DNA of 10,379 nt from an uncultured beta proteobacterium (GTDB taxonomy: Bacteria > Pseudomonadota > Gammaproteobacteria > Burkholderiales > Burkholderiaceae_C): assembly GCA_903885415.1 (NCBI GenBank), contig CAISIP010000374.1, positions 1 through 10,379 on the forward strand, given 5' to 3'. The position numbers and the translations under genes were made by a program. Under the pieces are notes generated by a model that did not search any database, was not told the origin of the DNA, and saw only the letters and a program-made list of their open reading frames with translations. Below, piece by piece: positions 1 to 5,748 of the stretch (within the stretch, counting starts at the first letter, position 1; the number at the start of each line of letters is the position of its first letter).

Positions 1-2
1 GA

Positions 3-26
3 CCGCGCAGCAAGGCCGCTGCGCGG
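3..26 (-). terminator. Perfect 9-bp hairpin downstream of the P1 peptidase
   Basis: CCGCGCAGC (3-11) and GCTGCGCGG (18-26) are exact reverse complements around a 6-nt loop. The hairpin lies about 29 nt beyond the stop codon of the minus-strand peptidase, where a transcript end would be expected. Neither strand has a clear T tract after the stem, so it may be a weak terminator or an mRNA 3'-end stabiliser. The gene to the left of the window is not visible, so the hairpin could equally belong to that gene. Confidence 0.35.
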
Positions 27-54
27 CGCTAGGCGCGCGCCGACCCTGCGCGCC

Positions 55-1116
55 TCAAGGCGATTGGTCCGGCTCGCCGGGCGCGAAATCGCAGGCCGCT
101 GGCCAGTGCTGGCCTTCGACGCGGATGGCGCGCGCCGCGCGCACAGCGCGTACGACGGCGCGCGCGGTCACCTCGGCCGCCAGCGTCGCGAGCTGCAACA
201 TTCCCAGCGTATGGGCCGACTTTCCGGTGCCCAGAGCGAACACCGTGTCGCCGTCGGACATGGTGTGCACCGGGTTGATGCTGCGCGCAAGTCCGTCGTG
301 CGCCACCTGGGCGATCCGGTGCGCCTGTGCCTTGTTCAGCGTGGCATCGGTGGCGACGATGGCCAGTGTGGTGTTGCTTCCGGCGATCAGCGGCTTGGGC
401 AAGGTGCCCGACAATATCGCCGAGCGGATGTCGCGCAGCGACGCGCCGTCTTCGCTGCGCGCGCCGGCGAGCACGCGTCCGCTATCCGGGTCGACCACGT
501 CGCCCACCGCGTTGCAGGCGACGATGGCGCCCACCGTGACGCCGTCGAGCGTGATCGACGCGCTGCCGATTCCGCCCTTCATGGCTTTGTCCATGCCCAT
601 CAGCTTGCCCACCAGCGCGCCGGCGCCGGCGCCGAAGTTGCCGTCGGCCGGACGCAAGCGGCTGGCCGCGACGCAGGCGGCATAGCCGGCCCGCGCGTCG
701 GGACGAATCCGGTGGTCACCCACGGCGAGGTCAAACAGCACGGCGGCCGGGACGATCGGCACCAGGCCGTAGGGAAGCGCCAGTCCGATGCCCTGCTCCT
801 CCAGCCAGCGCATGACACCGCTGGCCGCGTCCAGGCCCCACGCGCTGCCGCCGGCGAGCAGCACCGCGTGCACCCGGTCGACCAGGTTCGAAGGGTGCAG
901 CAGATCGGTCTCGCGCGTTCCGGGTGCCGCGCCGCGCACGTCGACGCCGCCCACAGCGCCGTCGGGCGCTATCAGCACCGTGCACCCGGTCGGTCGGCGC
1001 GGGTCGGTGAAATGGCCCGCCAAGATGCCCCGCACGTCGGTGATGCCGTCGTTCGGGCTGTTGGCGGGTCGGTCCGGAGGGCTTAGGCTGCTTGGCATGG
1101 CCTGCGAATTATCCAT
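55..1116 (-). CDS. P1 family peptidase (DmpA/NylC-like, MEROPS S58 type)
   Basis: A 353-residue N-terminal-nucleophile hydrolase of the L-aminopeptidase/D-esterase (DmpA) and nylon-oligomer hydrolase (NylC) superfamily. Members are made as one chain that cuts itself into alpha and beta subunits, exposing a Ser or Thr nucleophile. Visible hallmarks are GITDVRGILAGH near residue 24, the glycine-rich LLAGGSAWGLDAASG (86-100), GNFGAGAGALVGK (159-171), and GSNTTLAIVATDA (246-258). By analogy with NylC, cleavage should fall between Asn248 and Thr249. No signal peptide is seen, so it is probably cytoplasmic. I chose the ATG at 1116; a second in-frame ATG at 1098 is nearly as good, and neither has a strong Shine-Dalgarno. 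The frame stays open to 1476, but that extension is antisense to the creatininase-like gene and looks non-coding. The substrate (D-amino-acid peptide, beta-peptide or amide) cannot be told from sequence. The gene diverges from the creatininase-like gene. Confidence 0.9.
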   Translation of the reverse strand: MDNSQAMPSSLSPPDRPANSPNDGITDVRGILAGHFTDPRRPTGCTVLIAPDGAVGGVDVRGAAPGTRETDLLHPSNLVDRVHAVLLAGGSAWGLDAASGVMRWLEEQGIGLALPYGLVPIVPAAVLFDLAVGDHRIRPDARAGYAACVAASRLRPADGNFGAGAGALVGKLMGMDKAMKGGIGSASITLDGVTVGAIVACNAVGDVVDPDSGRVLAGARSEDGASLRDIRSAILSGTLPKPLIAGSNTTLAIVATDATLNKAQAHRIAQVAHDGLARSINPVHTMSDGDTVFALGTGKSAHTLGMLQLATLAAEVTARAVVRAVRAARAIRVEGQHWPAACDFAPGEPDQSP

Positions 1117-1138
1117 GCGGCGTCGGCCTTGCGCCGCC

Positions 1139-1172
1139 CCCGCTGGGGCGCCGGCCCACGCGCCCCAGCGGG
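1139..1172. promoter_or_regulatory. 13-bp perfect inverted repeat in the divergent intergenic region
   Basis: CCCGCTGGGGCGC (1139-1151) and GCGCCCCAGCGGG (1160-1172) are exact reverse complements with an 8-nt spacer. The element sits 23 nt upstream of the peptidase start and about 105 nt upstream of the creatininase-like start. It could be an operator read by a dimeric regulator, or a hairpin in the peptidase leader RNA. I see no convincing -35/-10 pair beside it. The rest of the 1117-1276 gap holds no other clear signal. Confidence 0.5.
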
Positions 1173-1276
1173 CATATTGCCTTACAGTACCGGGCGCAGC
1201 CTGCGCTGGCGGCATCGGGTTTTCGGGCTCTCGCTGCCACCCGATTGGGCCCCTTTTTTGCGAGTCGGCACCGTCC

Positions 1277-2083
1277 ATGAAGCGTCTGTACACCCTGTTG
1301 ATGCTGCTCCTGTTGCTGGCGCAGGGGCCATCGCTGGCCGGGCCGCCCAGCGTATTTCTCGAAGAAATGACCAGTGCGGAGGTCGTCGCCGCGCTGCGGG
1401 CCGGCCACACCACGCTCATCATCCCGGTCGGTGGAACCGAGCAAAACGGGCCGCATATGGCGCTTGGAAAACACAATGTGCGGGCGCGCTATCTGTCGGG
1501 CCAGGTGGCCCGGGCGCTGGGCAACGCGGTGGTCGCTCCGGTGCTGGCCTATGTTCCGGAGGGCAATATCGCGCCGCCCACCGAACACATGCGTTTTGCC
1601 GGAACGATCTCGGTGCCCGAGGCGGCTTTCAAGTCGATCCTGGACGCTGCCGCGCGCGGCTTCAAGCAGCATGGGTTTCGCGACATGGTGCTGCTCGGTG
1701 ACAGCGGCAACTACCAGGGCGCTCTCAAGGCGGTGGCTGCCAGGCTCAACCGCGACTGGGCCGGCTCCGGCGTGCGCGCGCATTTTATCGGCGAGTATTA
1801 CGCCGCGACCCAGGGCGCCTACGTGGCGGCGCTCAGGGCCCGGGGACTGAGCGATGCGCAGATTGGGGTGCACGCCGGCGCTGCCGATACCTCGCTGCTG
1901 ATGGCGATCGACGCCTCGCTGGTGCGGCCTGAACTGTTTGCCGCAGCGGCCCAATCGGGCCACGCCGGCGGAACCGGCGGTGACCCGCGGCCGTCAAGCG
2001 CCGAGCTGGGGCAACTGGGGGTTGACGCGGTGGTGCAGCAAGCGACGCAGGCGGTGCGCAGCGCGGTCGCGGCAAAGCCATAG
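1277..2083 (+). CDS. Exported creatininase-family protein with altered metal site
   Basis: A 268-residue protein with a signal peptide: MKRLYTLLMLLLLLAQGPSLAG has a basic start and a leucine core, with cleavage likely after Ala21. The remainder has the creatininase (PF02633) layout: IIPVGGTEQNGPHMALGKHN (48-67), a GDSGNYQG loop (141-148) where the family normally has a GHGGN-type loop, and HAGAADTS (199-206) for the usual HAGxxETS. Creatininases are metal-dependent amidohydrolases that cleave creatinine or small peptide-like amides; MftE trims a mycofactocin precursor peptide. Glu55 is kept, but His of ExH is Asn57, the next Asp position is His66, and the GHGG His is Asp142. Either the metal is held by a different set of ligands or catalysis is lost. 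The ATG at 1277 was chosen because the signal peptide starts there; no Shine-Dalgarno is visible. A 48-nt gap separates it from the propeller gene, also exported, suggesting a joint periplasmic role. Family is confident; substrate unknown. Confidence 0.85.
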   Translation: MKRLYTLLMLLLLLAQGPSLAGPPSVFLEEMTSAEVVAALRAGHTTLIIPVGGTEQNGPHMALGKHNVRARYLSGQVARALGNAVVAPVLAYVPEGNIAPPTEHMRFAGTISVPEAAFKSILDAAARGFKQHGFRDMVLLGDSGNYQGALKAVAARLNRDWAGSGVRAHFIGEYYAATQGAYVAALRARGLSDAQIGVHAGAADTSLLMAIDASLVRPELFAAAAQSGHAGGTGGDPRPSSAELGQLGVDAVVQQATQAVRSAVAAKP

Positions 2084-2112
2084 CGCGGTGCGGTACATTG
2101 CGTGTTCGGGGC

Positions 2113-2121
2113 TGGTATTTT
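2113..2121 (+). promoter_or_regulatory. Possible extended -10 element before the propeller gene
   Basis: TGGTATTTT fits a TGn extended -10 followed by a 4/6 match to TATAAT, in a small A/T-rich patch. No good -35 lies 16-18 nt upstream. If used, transcription would begin only a few bases before the ATG at 2132, which would fit the lack of a Shine-Dalgarno there. This is a weak call. Confidence 0.2.
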
Positions 2122-2131
2122 CATTTCAAGT

Positions 2132-3430
2132 ATGCAAAAAAACTTAGTGGCACTGGCGGTGGTTCTGGCGCTCGGCGCCGGGGTGACGGCGGCTTGGATG
2201 GCGGGGGCGCAGACGGCTGCGCCGGCGCCTTTGGCGGTGGTTCAGGAGGTGGGAGTCCCCACGGTGGAGGGAATGCCGCCGGTGGCCGACCGCACCAACC
2301 TGTACCGCGAGGTGGGAGCGGGCAATTTCAGCCCGGCGGTTGCGCAGGCGTTGGAGCGGGTCTATGTTCCGAACCGCTCCGACAACACGGTGTCGGTGAT
2401 CGACCCGGTCACGCTCAAGGTGGTCTCTACTTTCAAGGTGGGGGTGCATCCGCAGCATGTGGTGCCGTCGTGGGACCTCAAGACGCTGTGGGTCGCCAAC
2501 AATGCAGAGGGCCGCACCGACGGCAGCCTGACCCCGATCGACCCCAAGACCGCCCGGCCCGGCAAGTCGATAGCGGTGGACGACCCCTACAACATGTACT
2601 GGTCGCCCGACGGTCGCTACGCGATAGTCGTCGCCGAGGCCTACAAACGGCTCGATTTTCGCGATGTGGCGACGATGGAGCTGAAGTTCTCCATACCGAC
2701 GCCCCGATGCGCCGGCATCAACCATGCCGACTTTTCCATCGATGGCAAGTTCGCGCTCTTCACCTGCGAGTTCAACGGATCGGTGACCAAGATTGATCTG
2801 GTCAACCGCCAGGTGATCGGCAACATCGCCCTGAGCCAGTACTTCGACCGACCCGACGCGCTCGCGCTGATCGCAAAGCCCGGGAAAAAGCCGGCCAAGA
2901 TACCCGACCCGGGCCAGCCGGGTAACGAAATTTGCACCACGCCGGGAATGCCTCAGGATGTGCGGGTGTCGCCCGACGGCAAGACGTTCTTTATCGCCGA
3001 CATGATGGCCGACGGCGTGCATGTGGTCGACGGCGAGTCGTTCAAGCAGATCGGATTCATCGCCACCGGCGTTGGCGCCCACGGCCTGTATCCGAGCCGC
3101 GACGGCAAGGGCTTGTATGTGGCCAACCGCGGCGGCAACAAGATTCGCGGCAGCCGACTGGGCAAGGGCAGCGTTTCGGTGATCGACTTCGCCACCCGCA
3201 GCGTGACCGGCACCTGGCCCATTCCCGGGGGCGGCAGCCCCGACATGGGCAATGTCAGCGCCGACGGCAAGTACCTGTGGCTCTCAGGTCGATACGACCA
3301 CGTGGTCTACCGCATCGATACCAGCAGCGGCGCAGTGGATCAGGTCAAGGTAGGGCGCGAACCGCATGGGCTCACGGTCTGGCCGCAGCCGGGCCGCTAT
3401 TCACTCGGCCACACCGGTAACCTGCGCTAG
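2132..3430 (+). CDS. Exported YVTN/YncE-family beta-propeller protein
   Basis: A 432-residue protein beginning with a hydrophobic export segment (residues 5-26, ending AWMAGAQTAA), likely a cleaved signal peptide or membrane anchor. The rest is built from propeller blades of the YVTN type: YVPNRSDNTVSVID (78-91), WVANNAEG with SLTPID (120-137), CEFNGSVTKID (212-222), IADMMADGVHVVD (288-300), YVANRGGNK (329-337) and GSVSVIDFATRSV (346-358), plus repeated SPDG/SADGK turns. The C-terminal GREPHGLTVWPQPGRYSLG (408-425) resembles, from memory, a conserved ending of a YncE subfamily. Related folds occur in cytochrome d1 and lactonases, but no CxxCH haem motif is present. It probably acts in the periplasm as a binding scaffold or enzyme; the substrate is unknown. 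Several conserved-looking His (106, 109, 198) and Cys (193, 212, 268) could hold a metal, which is speculation. A GTG at 2102 is in frame but would put a poor leader ahead of the export signal, so ATG 2132 is preferred. Confidence 0.85.
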   Translation: MQKNLVALAVVLALGAGVTAAWMAGAQTAAPAPLAVVQEVGVPTVEGMPPVADRTNLYREVGAGNFSPAVAQALERVYVPNRSDNTVSVIDPVTLKVVSTFKVGVHPQHVVPSWDLKTLWVANNAEGRTDGSLTPIDPKTARPGKSIAVDDPYNMYWSPDGRYAIVVAEAYKRLDFRDVATMELKFSIPTPRCAGINHADFSIDGKFALFTCEFNGSVTKIDLVNRQVIGNIALSQYFDRPDALALIAKPGKKPAKIPDPGQPGNEICTTPGMPQDVRVSPDGKTFFIADMMADGVHVVDGESFKQIGFIATGVGAHGLYPSRDGKGLYVANRGGNKIRGSRLGKGSVSVIDFATRSVTGTWPIPGGGSPDMGNVSADGKYLWLSGRYDHVVYRIDTSSGAVDQVKVGREPHGLTVWPQPGRYSLGHTGNLR

Positions 3431-3461
3431 CGCGGCTGGCAGCGTCGTTGGACTGGCCGAC

Positions 3462-3839
3462 TCACATCCAGTAACGCCGGCGACCGCTGGCGCCCGCCCG
3501 CAAGTCCATGTTGTTCCCGCGAGCGCGGCCATTCCTGCTGCATCGGCTCGTTGCACGGTGGCGGTCGGCGAAGCGATCCGAGCCACCGTCTTCGGCCCGA
3601 TGCGGATCGATGGGCATCGCGCGGTGTTGTGCGCGCAATTGCTCGAGTGTGTGGCCAAGCGCCTCGAGAAAGTTGCCATCGCTGGCGCTGGCGTCAAGCG
3701 AGAACGCGCGGACCGCCTGCGCCCGGTGCACTGCGTCGATCTGCGCCTGCAGGTTTGCGAGATGCTCCCGGCCGACCGATGCGGCGTCGCGGCTAGGCGT
3801 CTGGTGCTGCCCGGCGGCGGCGTAGGAATGGCGGAACAT
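3462..3839 (-). CDS. Small hypothetical protein, unrecognised
   Basis: A 125-residue frame that I do not recognise. It is supported by a strong Shine-Dalgarno (AGGAGA, 3844-3849, 4 nt before the ATG) and a plausible promoter at 3887-3915. The first 75 residues look protein-like, with a stretch of probable helix (HLANLQAQIDAVHRAQAVRAF, then FLEALGHTLEQLRAQ). From about residue 80 the sequence becomes rich in Arg, His and Asp and looks less natural. An overlapping frame on the same strand (stop near 3401) covers this second half with equally G/C-rich third positions, so a frameshift that moved the C-terminus is possible. There is no signal peptide, membrane segment or Cys pair. The gene converges with the propeller gene, with 31 nt between stops. 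The start is fairly sure; the C-terminal end is not. Confidence 0.5.
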   Translation of the reverse strand: MFRHSYAAAGQHQTPSRDAASVGREHLANLQAQIDAVHRAQAVRAFSLDASASDGNFLEALGHTLEQLRAQHRAMPIDPHRAEDGGSDRFADRHRATSRCSRNGRARGNNMDLRAGASGRRRYWM

Positions 3840-3886
3840 GCGATCTCCTGTCGTCAATGGAATAGGGGGCTGGCTGCCAATGCCGA

Positions 3887-3915
3887 AATATAGGCCCGCG
3901 CCCCATGTCCGTCCA
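3887..3915 (-). promoter_or_regulatory. Sigma70-like promoter for the small minus-strand gene
   Basis: Read on the minus strand, TGGACG (3910-3915, 4/6 to TTGACA) and TATATT (3887-3892, 5/6 to TATAAT) are separated by exactly 17 nt. Transcription would start near 3880, giving a leader of about 41 nt that contains the AGGAGA ribosome binding site. The spacing and position both support the gene start at 3839. Confidence 0.45.
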
Positions 3916-3990
3916 GACCGAAATACGGGCCAAAAGCGGCGCTTTTTTTGGGGCACTGCGGCGTCCGGGCGAAAAAATGAGAAGGAGAAA

Positions 3991-4004
3991 TTGTCAGTTA
4001 TCAG
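3991..4004. promoter_or_regulatory. Degenerate second FNR-like box
   Basis: TTGTC-AGTT-ATCAG matches 7 of 10 defined positions of TTGAT-N4-ATCAA. Its centre is 29 bp from the stronger box at 4020-4033. Alone it would not be convincing; the nearby better box raises its interest. Confidence 0.25.
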
Positions 4005-4019
4005 GTAATTTTTGGAAAT

Positions 4020-4033
4020 TTGACGGAAATCAA
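4020..4033. promoter_or_regulatory. FNR/Anr-type binding site
   Basis: TTGAC-GGAA-ATCAA differs from the FNR consensus TTGAT-N4-ATCAA at one defined position only. It lies 126 bp upstream of the plus-strand Crp/Fnr gene and about 180 bp upstream of the small minus-strand gene, in an A/T-rich patch. The left half (TTGACG) also resembles a -35 hexamer, but no good -10 is found 16-18 nt downstream. A true oxygen-sensing FNR/Anr encoded elsewhere is the likeliest reader, because the two local paralogues lack the contact residues that read this site. Confidence 0.5.
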
Positions 4034-4083
4034 GCGCATGATGGGTCACTATGCGGCCTGAAAACGCGAAGAAGTTGCAGGAA

Positions 4084-4097
4084 GGGGCAGTAGCCCC
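4084..4097 (+). promoter_or_regulatory. Small hairpin in the leader of the plus-strand Crp/Fnr gene
   Basis: GGGGC (4084-4088) and GCCCC (4093-4097) pair around an AGTA tetraloop, about 60 nt before the ATG at 4159. It does not touch the ribosome binding site (GGGAGG, 4148-4153). There is no T tract, so a terminator role is unlikely; it could be a leader structure or chance. Confidence 0.25.
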
Positions 4098-4158
4098 AAG
4101 CGGGTTGCGTGTGTGCTCTGTGCGCCCATCCGACATGCAACGACCCTGGGAGGAATAA

Positions 4159-4944
4159 ATGGCAACAGTACAAGCCGCTGAGGCGTTTCGGAACTTGGGC
4201 ATGTCCAAAAGTACGATGCTCCAGTTGGCGTCTTGCGTCAGGCTCGGGCATTTCGCCGCCGGCGACACGCTGCTGGTTGCCTCGCGGCCCTTGGAGTATT
4301 GCTCCTACGTCGTCAGCGGCCTGATCAGCCCGTCTATGCCGGGGCCGGACGGGGCCGACATGGCGCTCAGCCTCAACGGCGCGGGTACATTTCTCGGCGT
4401 TGGCACAGTGCTCACCACCGGCATACCCGGTACCAGCTGGGTCTGCCAGTCTGAGGTGTCCGCGTTGCTTATCCCCGTGGCCGATACGCTGCGAGCCTTC
4501 GAGACCGACGCGGGCTTTGCGCGCCATGCCGCACGGACGCTGGCGCTGCACAACACCAGGCACCTGGAAATGTACAAGACCTGGCGGGGTGCCTACTCGG
4601 ACCTGCGCGTGGTGCTGAGTCTGGCCCGCATCGCGGTGCTGTTGGGCGATGACGATGCGCTGACCCTGTTAGGGGACGACGCCGTCGGGATTCCATTGAC
4701 GCAATCGGTGCTGGCCTCGCTGTGCGGCATGTCGCGCAGCGTCTTCAGCGGCTTCCTGCAGCAACTGGTGCAGGCCGACTGGGTCAGTGCCGATTACGGC
4801 TCGCTGCGGCTGCTGAACCTTTCATCATGGCGTGCCTTGCACCACGGTCGGTATAGGGCGCCGGCGCCGAACGGGCGGGGAGTCGACATGCAGGCGGTCA
4901 TCGCCTGGATGGGCCAATTCAGGCGGCTGCCGGCGTTGGTCTGA
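4159..4944 (+). CDS. Crp/Fnr family transcriptional regulator (copy A)
   Basis: A 261-residue regulator. Residues about 15-125 form a cNMP-binding-like beta barrel (AAGDTLLVASRPLEYCSYVVSGLI, 33-56), followed by a dimer helix (about 128-162) and a Crp-type helix-turn-helix at 181-204 (TQSVLASLCGMSRSVFSGFL). The Arg-Ser-Ala phosphate-binding motif used by CRP for cAMP is missing, and there is no N-terminal Cys cluster as in FNR, so the signal is unknown. In the recognition helix the usual Glu and second Arg (ExxxR) are Ser and Gly. A 40-residue tail follows the DNA-binding domain. The ATG at 4159 has a good Shine-Dalgarno (GGGAGG, 5 nt away). An FNR-type box lies upstream. The C-terminal codons overlap the opposing paralogue by 26 nt. 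The family is confident; targets and ligand are not known. Confidence 0.88.
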   Translation: MATVQAAEAFRNLGMSKSTMLQLASCVRLGHFAAGDTLLVASRPLEYCSYVVSGLISPSMPGPDGADMALSLNGAGTFLGVGTVLTTGIPGTSWVCQSEVSALLIPVADTLRAFETDAGFARHAARTLALHNTRHLEMYKTWRGAYSDLRVVLSLARIAVLLGDDDALTLLGDDAVGIPLTQSVLASLCGMSRSVFSGFLQQLVQADWVSADYGSLRLLNLSSWRALHHGRYRAPAPNGRGVDMQAVIAWMGQFRRLPALV

Positions 4945-5740
4945 CCGCTTCAAGGCGGGCATCGGGGCCGCCATGGCGGTTCGCGTCCATCCAGGCCAGA
5001 TGCTCGGTCATCGACGCCCGGTCCATGCGCATCGGAGCCCGCTGCGACGCACTGTGCAAGCGGGCCCAACTTTGGATCGACAGCAGGCTCAGCGTTCCGT
5101 AGTGCGCCTGCAACCAACCCGCTGCAGCCAGGTGCTGCAGGCAGGCGTTGAAGACGCCGCGCGACACGCCGCACAGCGAGGCCAGCACCGACTGCTTCAG
5201 GGGCAGCAGCAGGTCGCTGTCGGGCCCGGGGTGGCGTGGATGCGTTACCGACTCGTTAAGCAGCGCGCCCAAGCGCGCCAGACCCAGAATGATGCGGCTT
5301 TGTGGGTTGTCGTTGCGCGCCTGCGAGAGCATCTCGATTTGCTGCGCATTGCGCAGCTGCAGCAGGTAGGCGATCTGGCGCGCGAATGGCGGGTCGGTCT
5401 CGAAAGCGTGCAGCGCTTCGGCGGCGGAGATGCACAGCGCGGTCACCGGGCTCAGGCAGACCCAGTCCGTGGGAGCGCTTCGGCCGTCCAGGAAGGCGCC
5501 TTCGCCCAGCCAACTGCCCGGTCCACACAGTCCCAGCGGGATCCATGAGCCCGCCGCGTCGGCAATGCAGGGTCCTACCAGGCCGCTGCTCACATGCATC
5601 CAGTTCGCCTGGTGCTGGCCCTTGGCGATGAGCCGCTCGCCGGCTGCGGCTGTGCGCATCCGCGCCAGTGGCATCAGCCGGTCCAAAGTCGCCTCGCCCA
5701 TGCCCAGCGTGGTGAGGAGTTGGTAAGTGGTCTTGGACAT
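4919..5740 (-). CDS. Crp/Fnr family transcriptional regulator (copy B)
   Basis: A 273-residue paralogue of copy A. Shared stretches include AFETD followed by FAR (112-121), the WVC motif (93-95), and LKQSVLASLCGVSRGVFNACL (181-201) against LTQSVLASLCGMSRSVFSGFL in copy A; YGTLSLLSIQSWARLH continues the match. The layout is a cNMP-like barrel, dimer helix, helix-turn-helix (183-206) and a C-terminal tail. The barrel keeps GEGAFLDG (79-86), close to the family GELALLDG turn, but the Arg that binds cAMP phosphate is absent and there are no FNR-type N-terminal cysteines. In the recognition helix the usual Glu and Arg are Gly and Ala. The ATG at 5740 is preferred over a TTG at 5767 because GAGG (5747-5750) lies 6 nt upstream. 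A perfect 12-bp inverted repeat covers part of that site. It is transcribed toward copy A. Confidence 0.88.
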   Translation of the reverse strand: MSKTTYQLLTTLGMGEATLDRLMPLARMRTAAAGERLIAKGQHQANWMHVSSGLVGPCIADAAGSWIPLGLCGPGSWLGEGAFLDGRSAPTDWVCLSPVTALCISAAEALHAFETDPPFARQIAYLLQLRNAQQIEMLSQARNDNPQSRIILGLARLGALLNESVTHPRHPGPDSDLLLPLKQSVLASLCGVSRGVFNACLQHLAAAGWLQAHYGTLSLLSIQSWARLHSASQRAPMRMDRASMTEHLAWMDANRHGGPDARLEAVRPTPAAA

Positions 5741-5748
5741 GGGCTGCC

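Larger units (their letters stand above)
3840..4158. other. Regulatory intergenic region between divergent genes
   Basis: This 319-bp stretch has no convincing gene. It separates the small minus-strand gene from the plus-strand Crp/Fnr regulator. The part at about 3971-4035 is distinctly A/T-rich against a G/C-rich window. It holds the minus promoter (3887-3915), two FNR-type boxes (3991-4004 and 4020-4033) and a small hairpin (4084-4097). CAAAAGC-GGC-GCTTTTTTTG at 3931-3950 forms a short stem followed by T residues, but only two G-C pairs, so I do not count it as a terminator. Confidence 0.6.

Noticed and set aside
64..1086. A 340-codon open frame on the plus strand, antisense to the P1 peptidase
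   Set aside because: Its translation is rich in Arg, His, Gln and Gly with no family features, as expected opposite a G/C-rich gene; the peptidase on the other strand has clear motifs.
1117..1476. N-terminal extension of the P1 peptidase frame up to 1476
   Set aside because: It would run antisense through the signal peptide and start of the creatininase-like gene, shows no conserved features, and homology begins near the ATG at 1116.
3401..3697. Separate minus-strand frame of 98 codons overlapping the small hypothetical gene and the propeller 3' end
   Set aside because: No ribosome site at its start and it overlaps two better frames; kept only as a possible frameshifted C-terminus of the small gene.
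3931..3950. Short stem followed by seven T residues, resembling an intrinsic terminator
   Set aside because: The stem is mostly A-T with only two G-C pairs, and no plus-strand gene ends just upstream.
4105..4140. Imperfect inverted repeat TTGCGTGT...ACATGCAA before regulator A
   Set aside because: Seven of eight positions with a 20-nt spacer is too weak to call an operator without comparison to other genomes.
4159..5740. Either regulator being a true oxygen-sensing FNR with an iron-sulfur cluster
   Set aside because: Both lack the N-terminal cysteine cluster and the FNR recognition-helix residues; the few cysteines are scattered.
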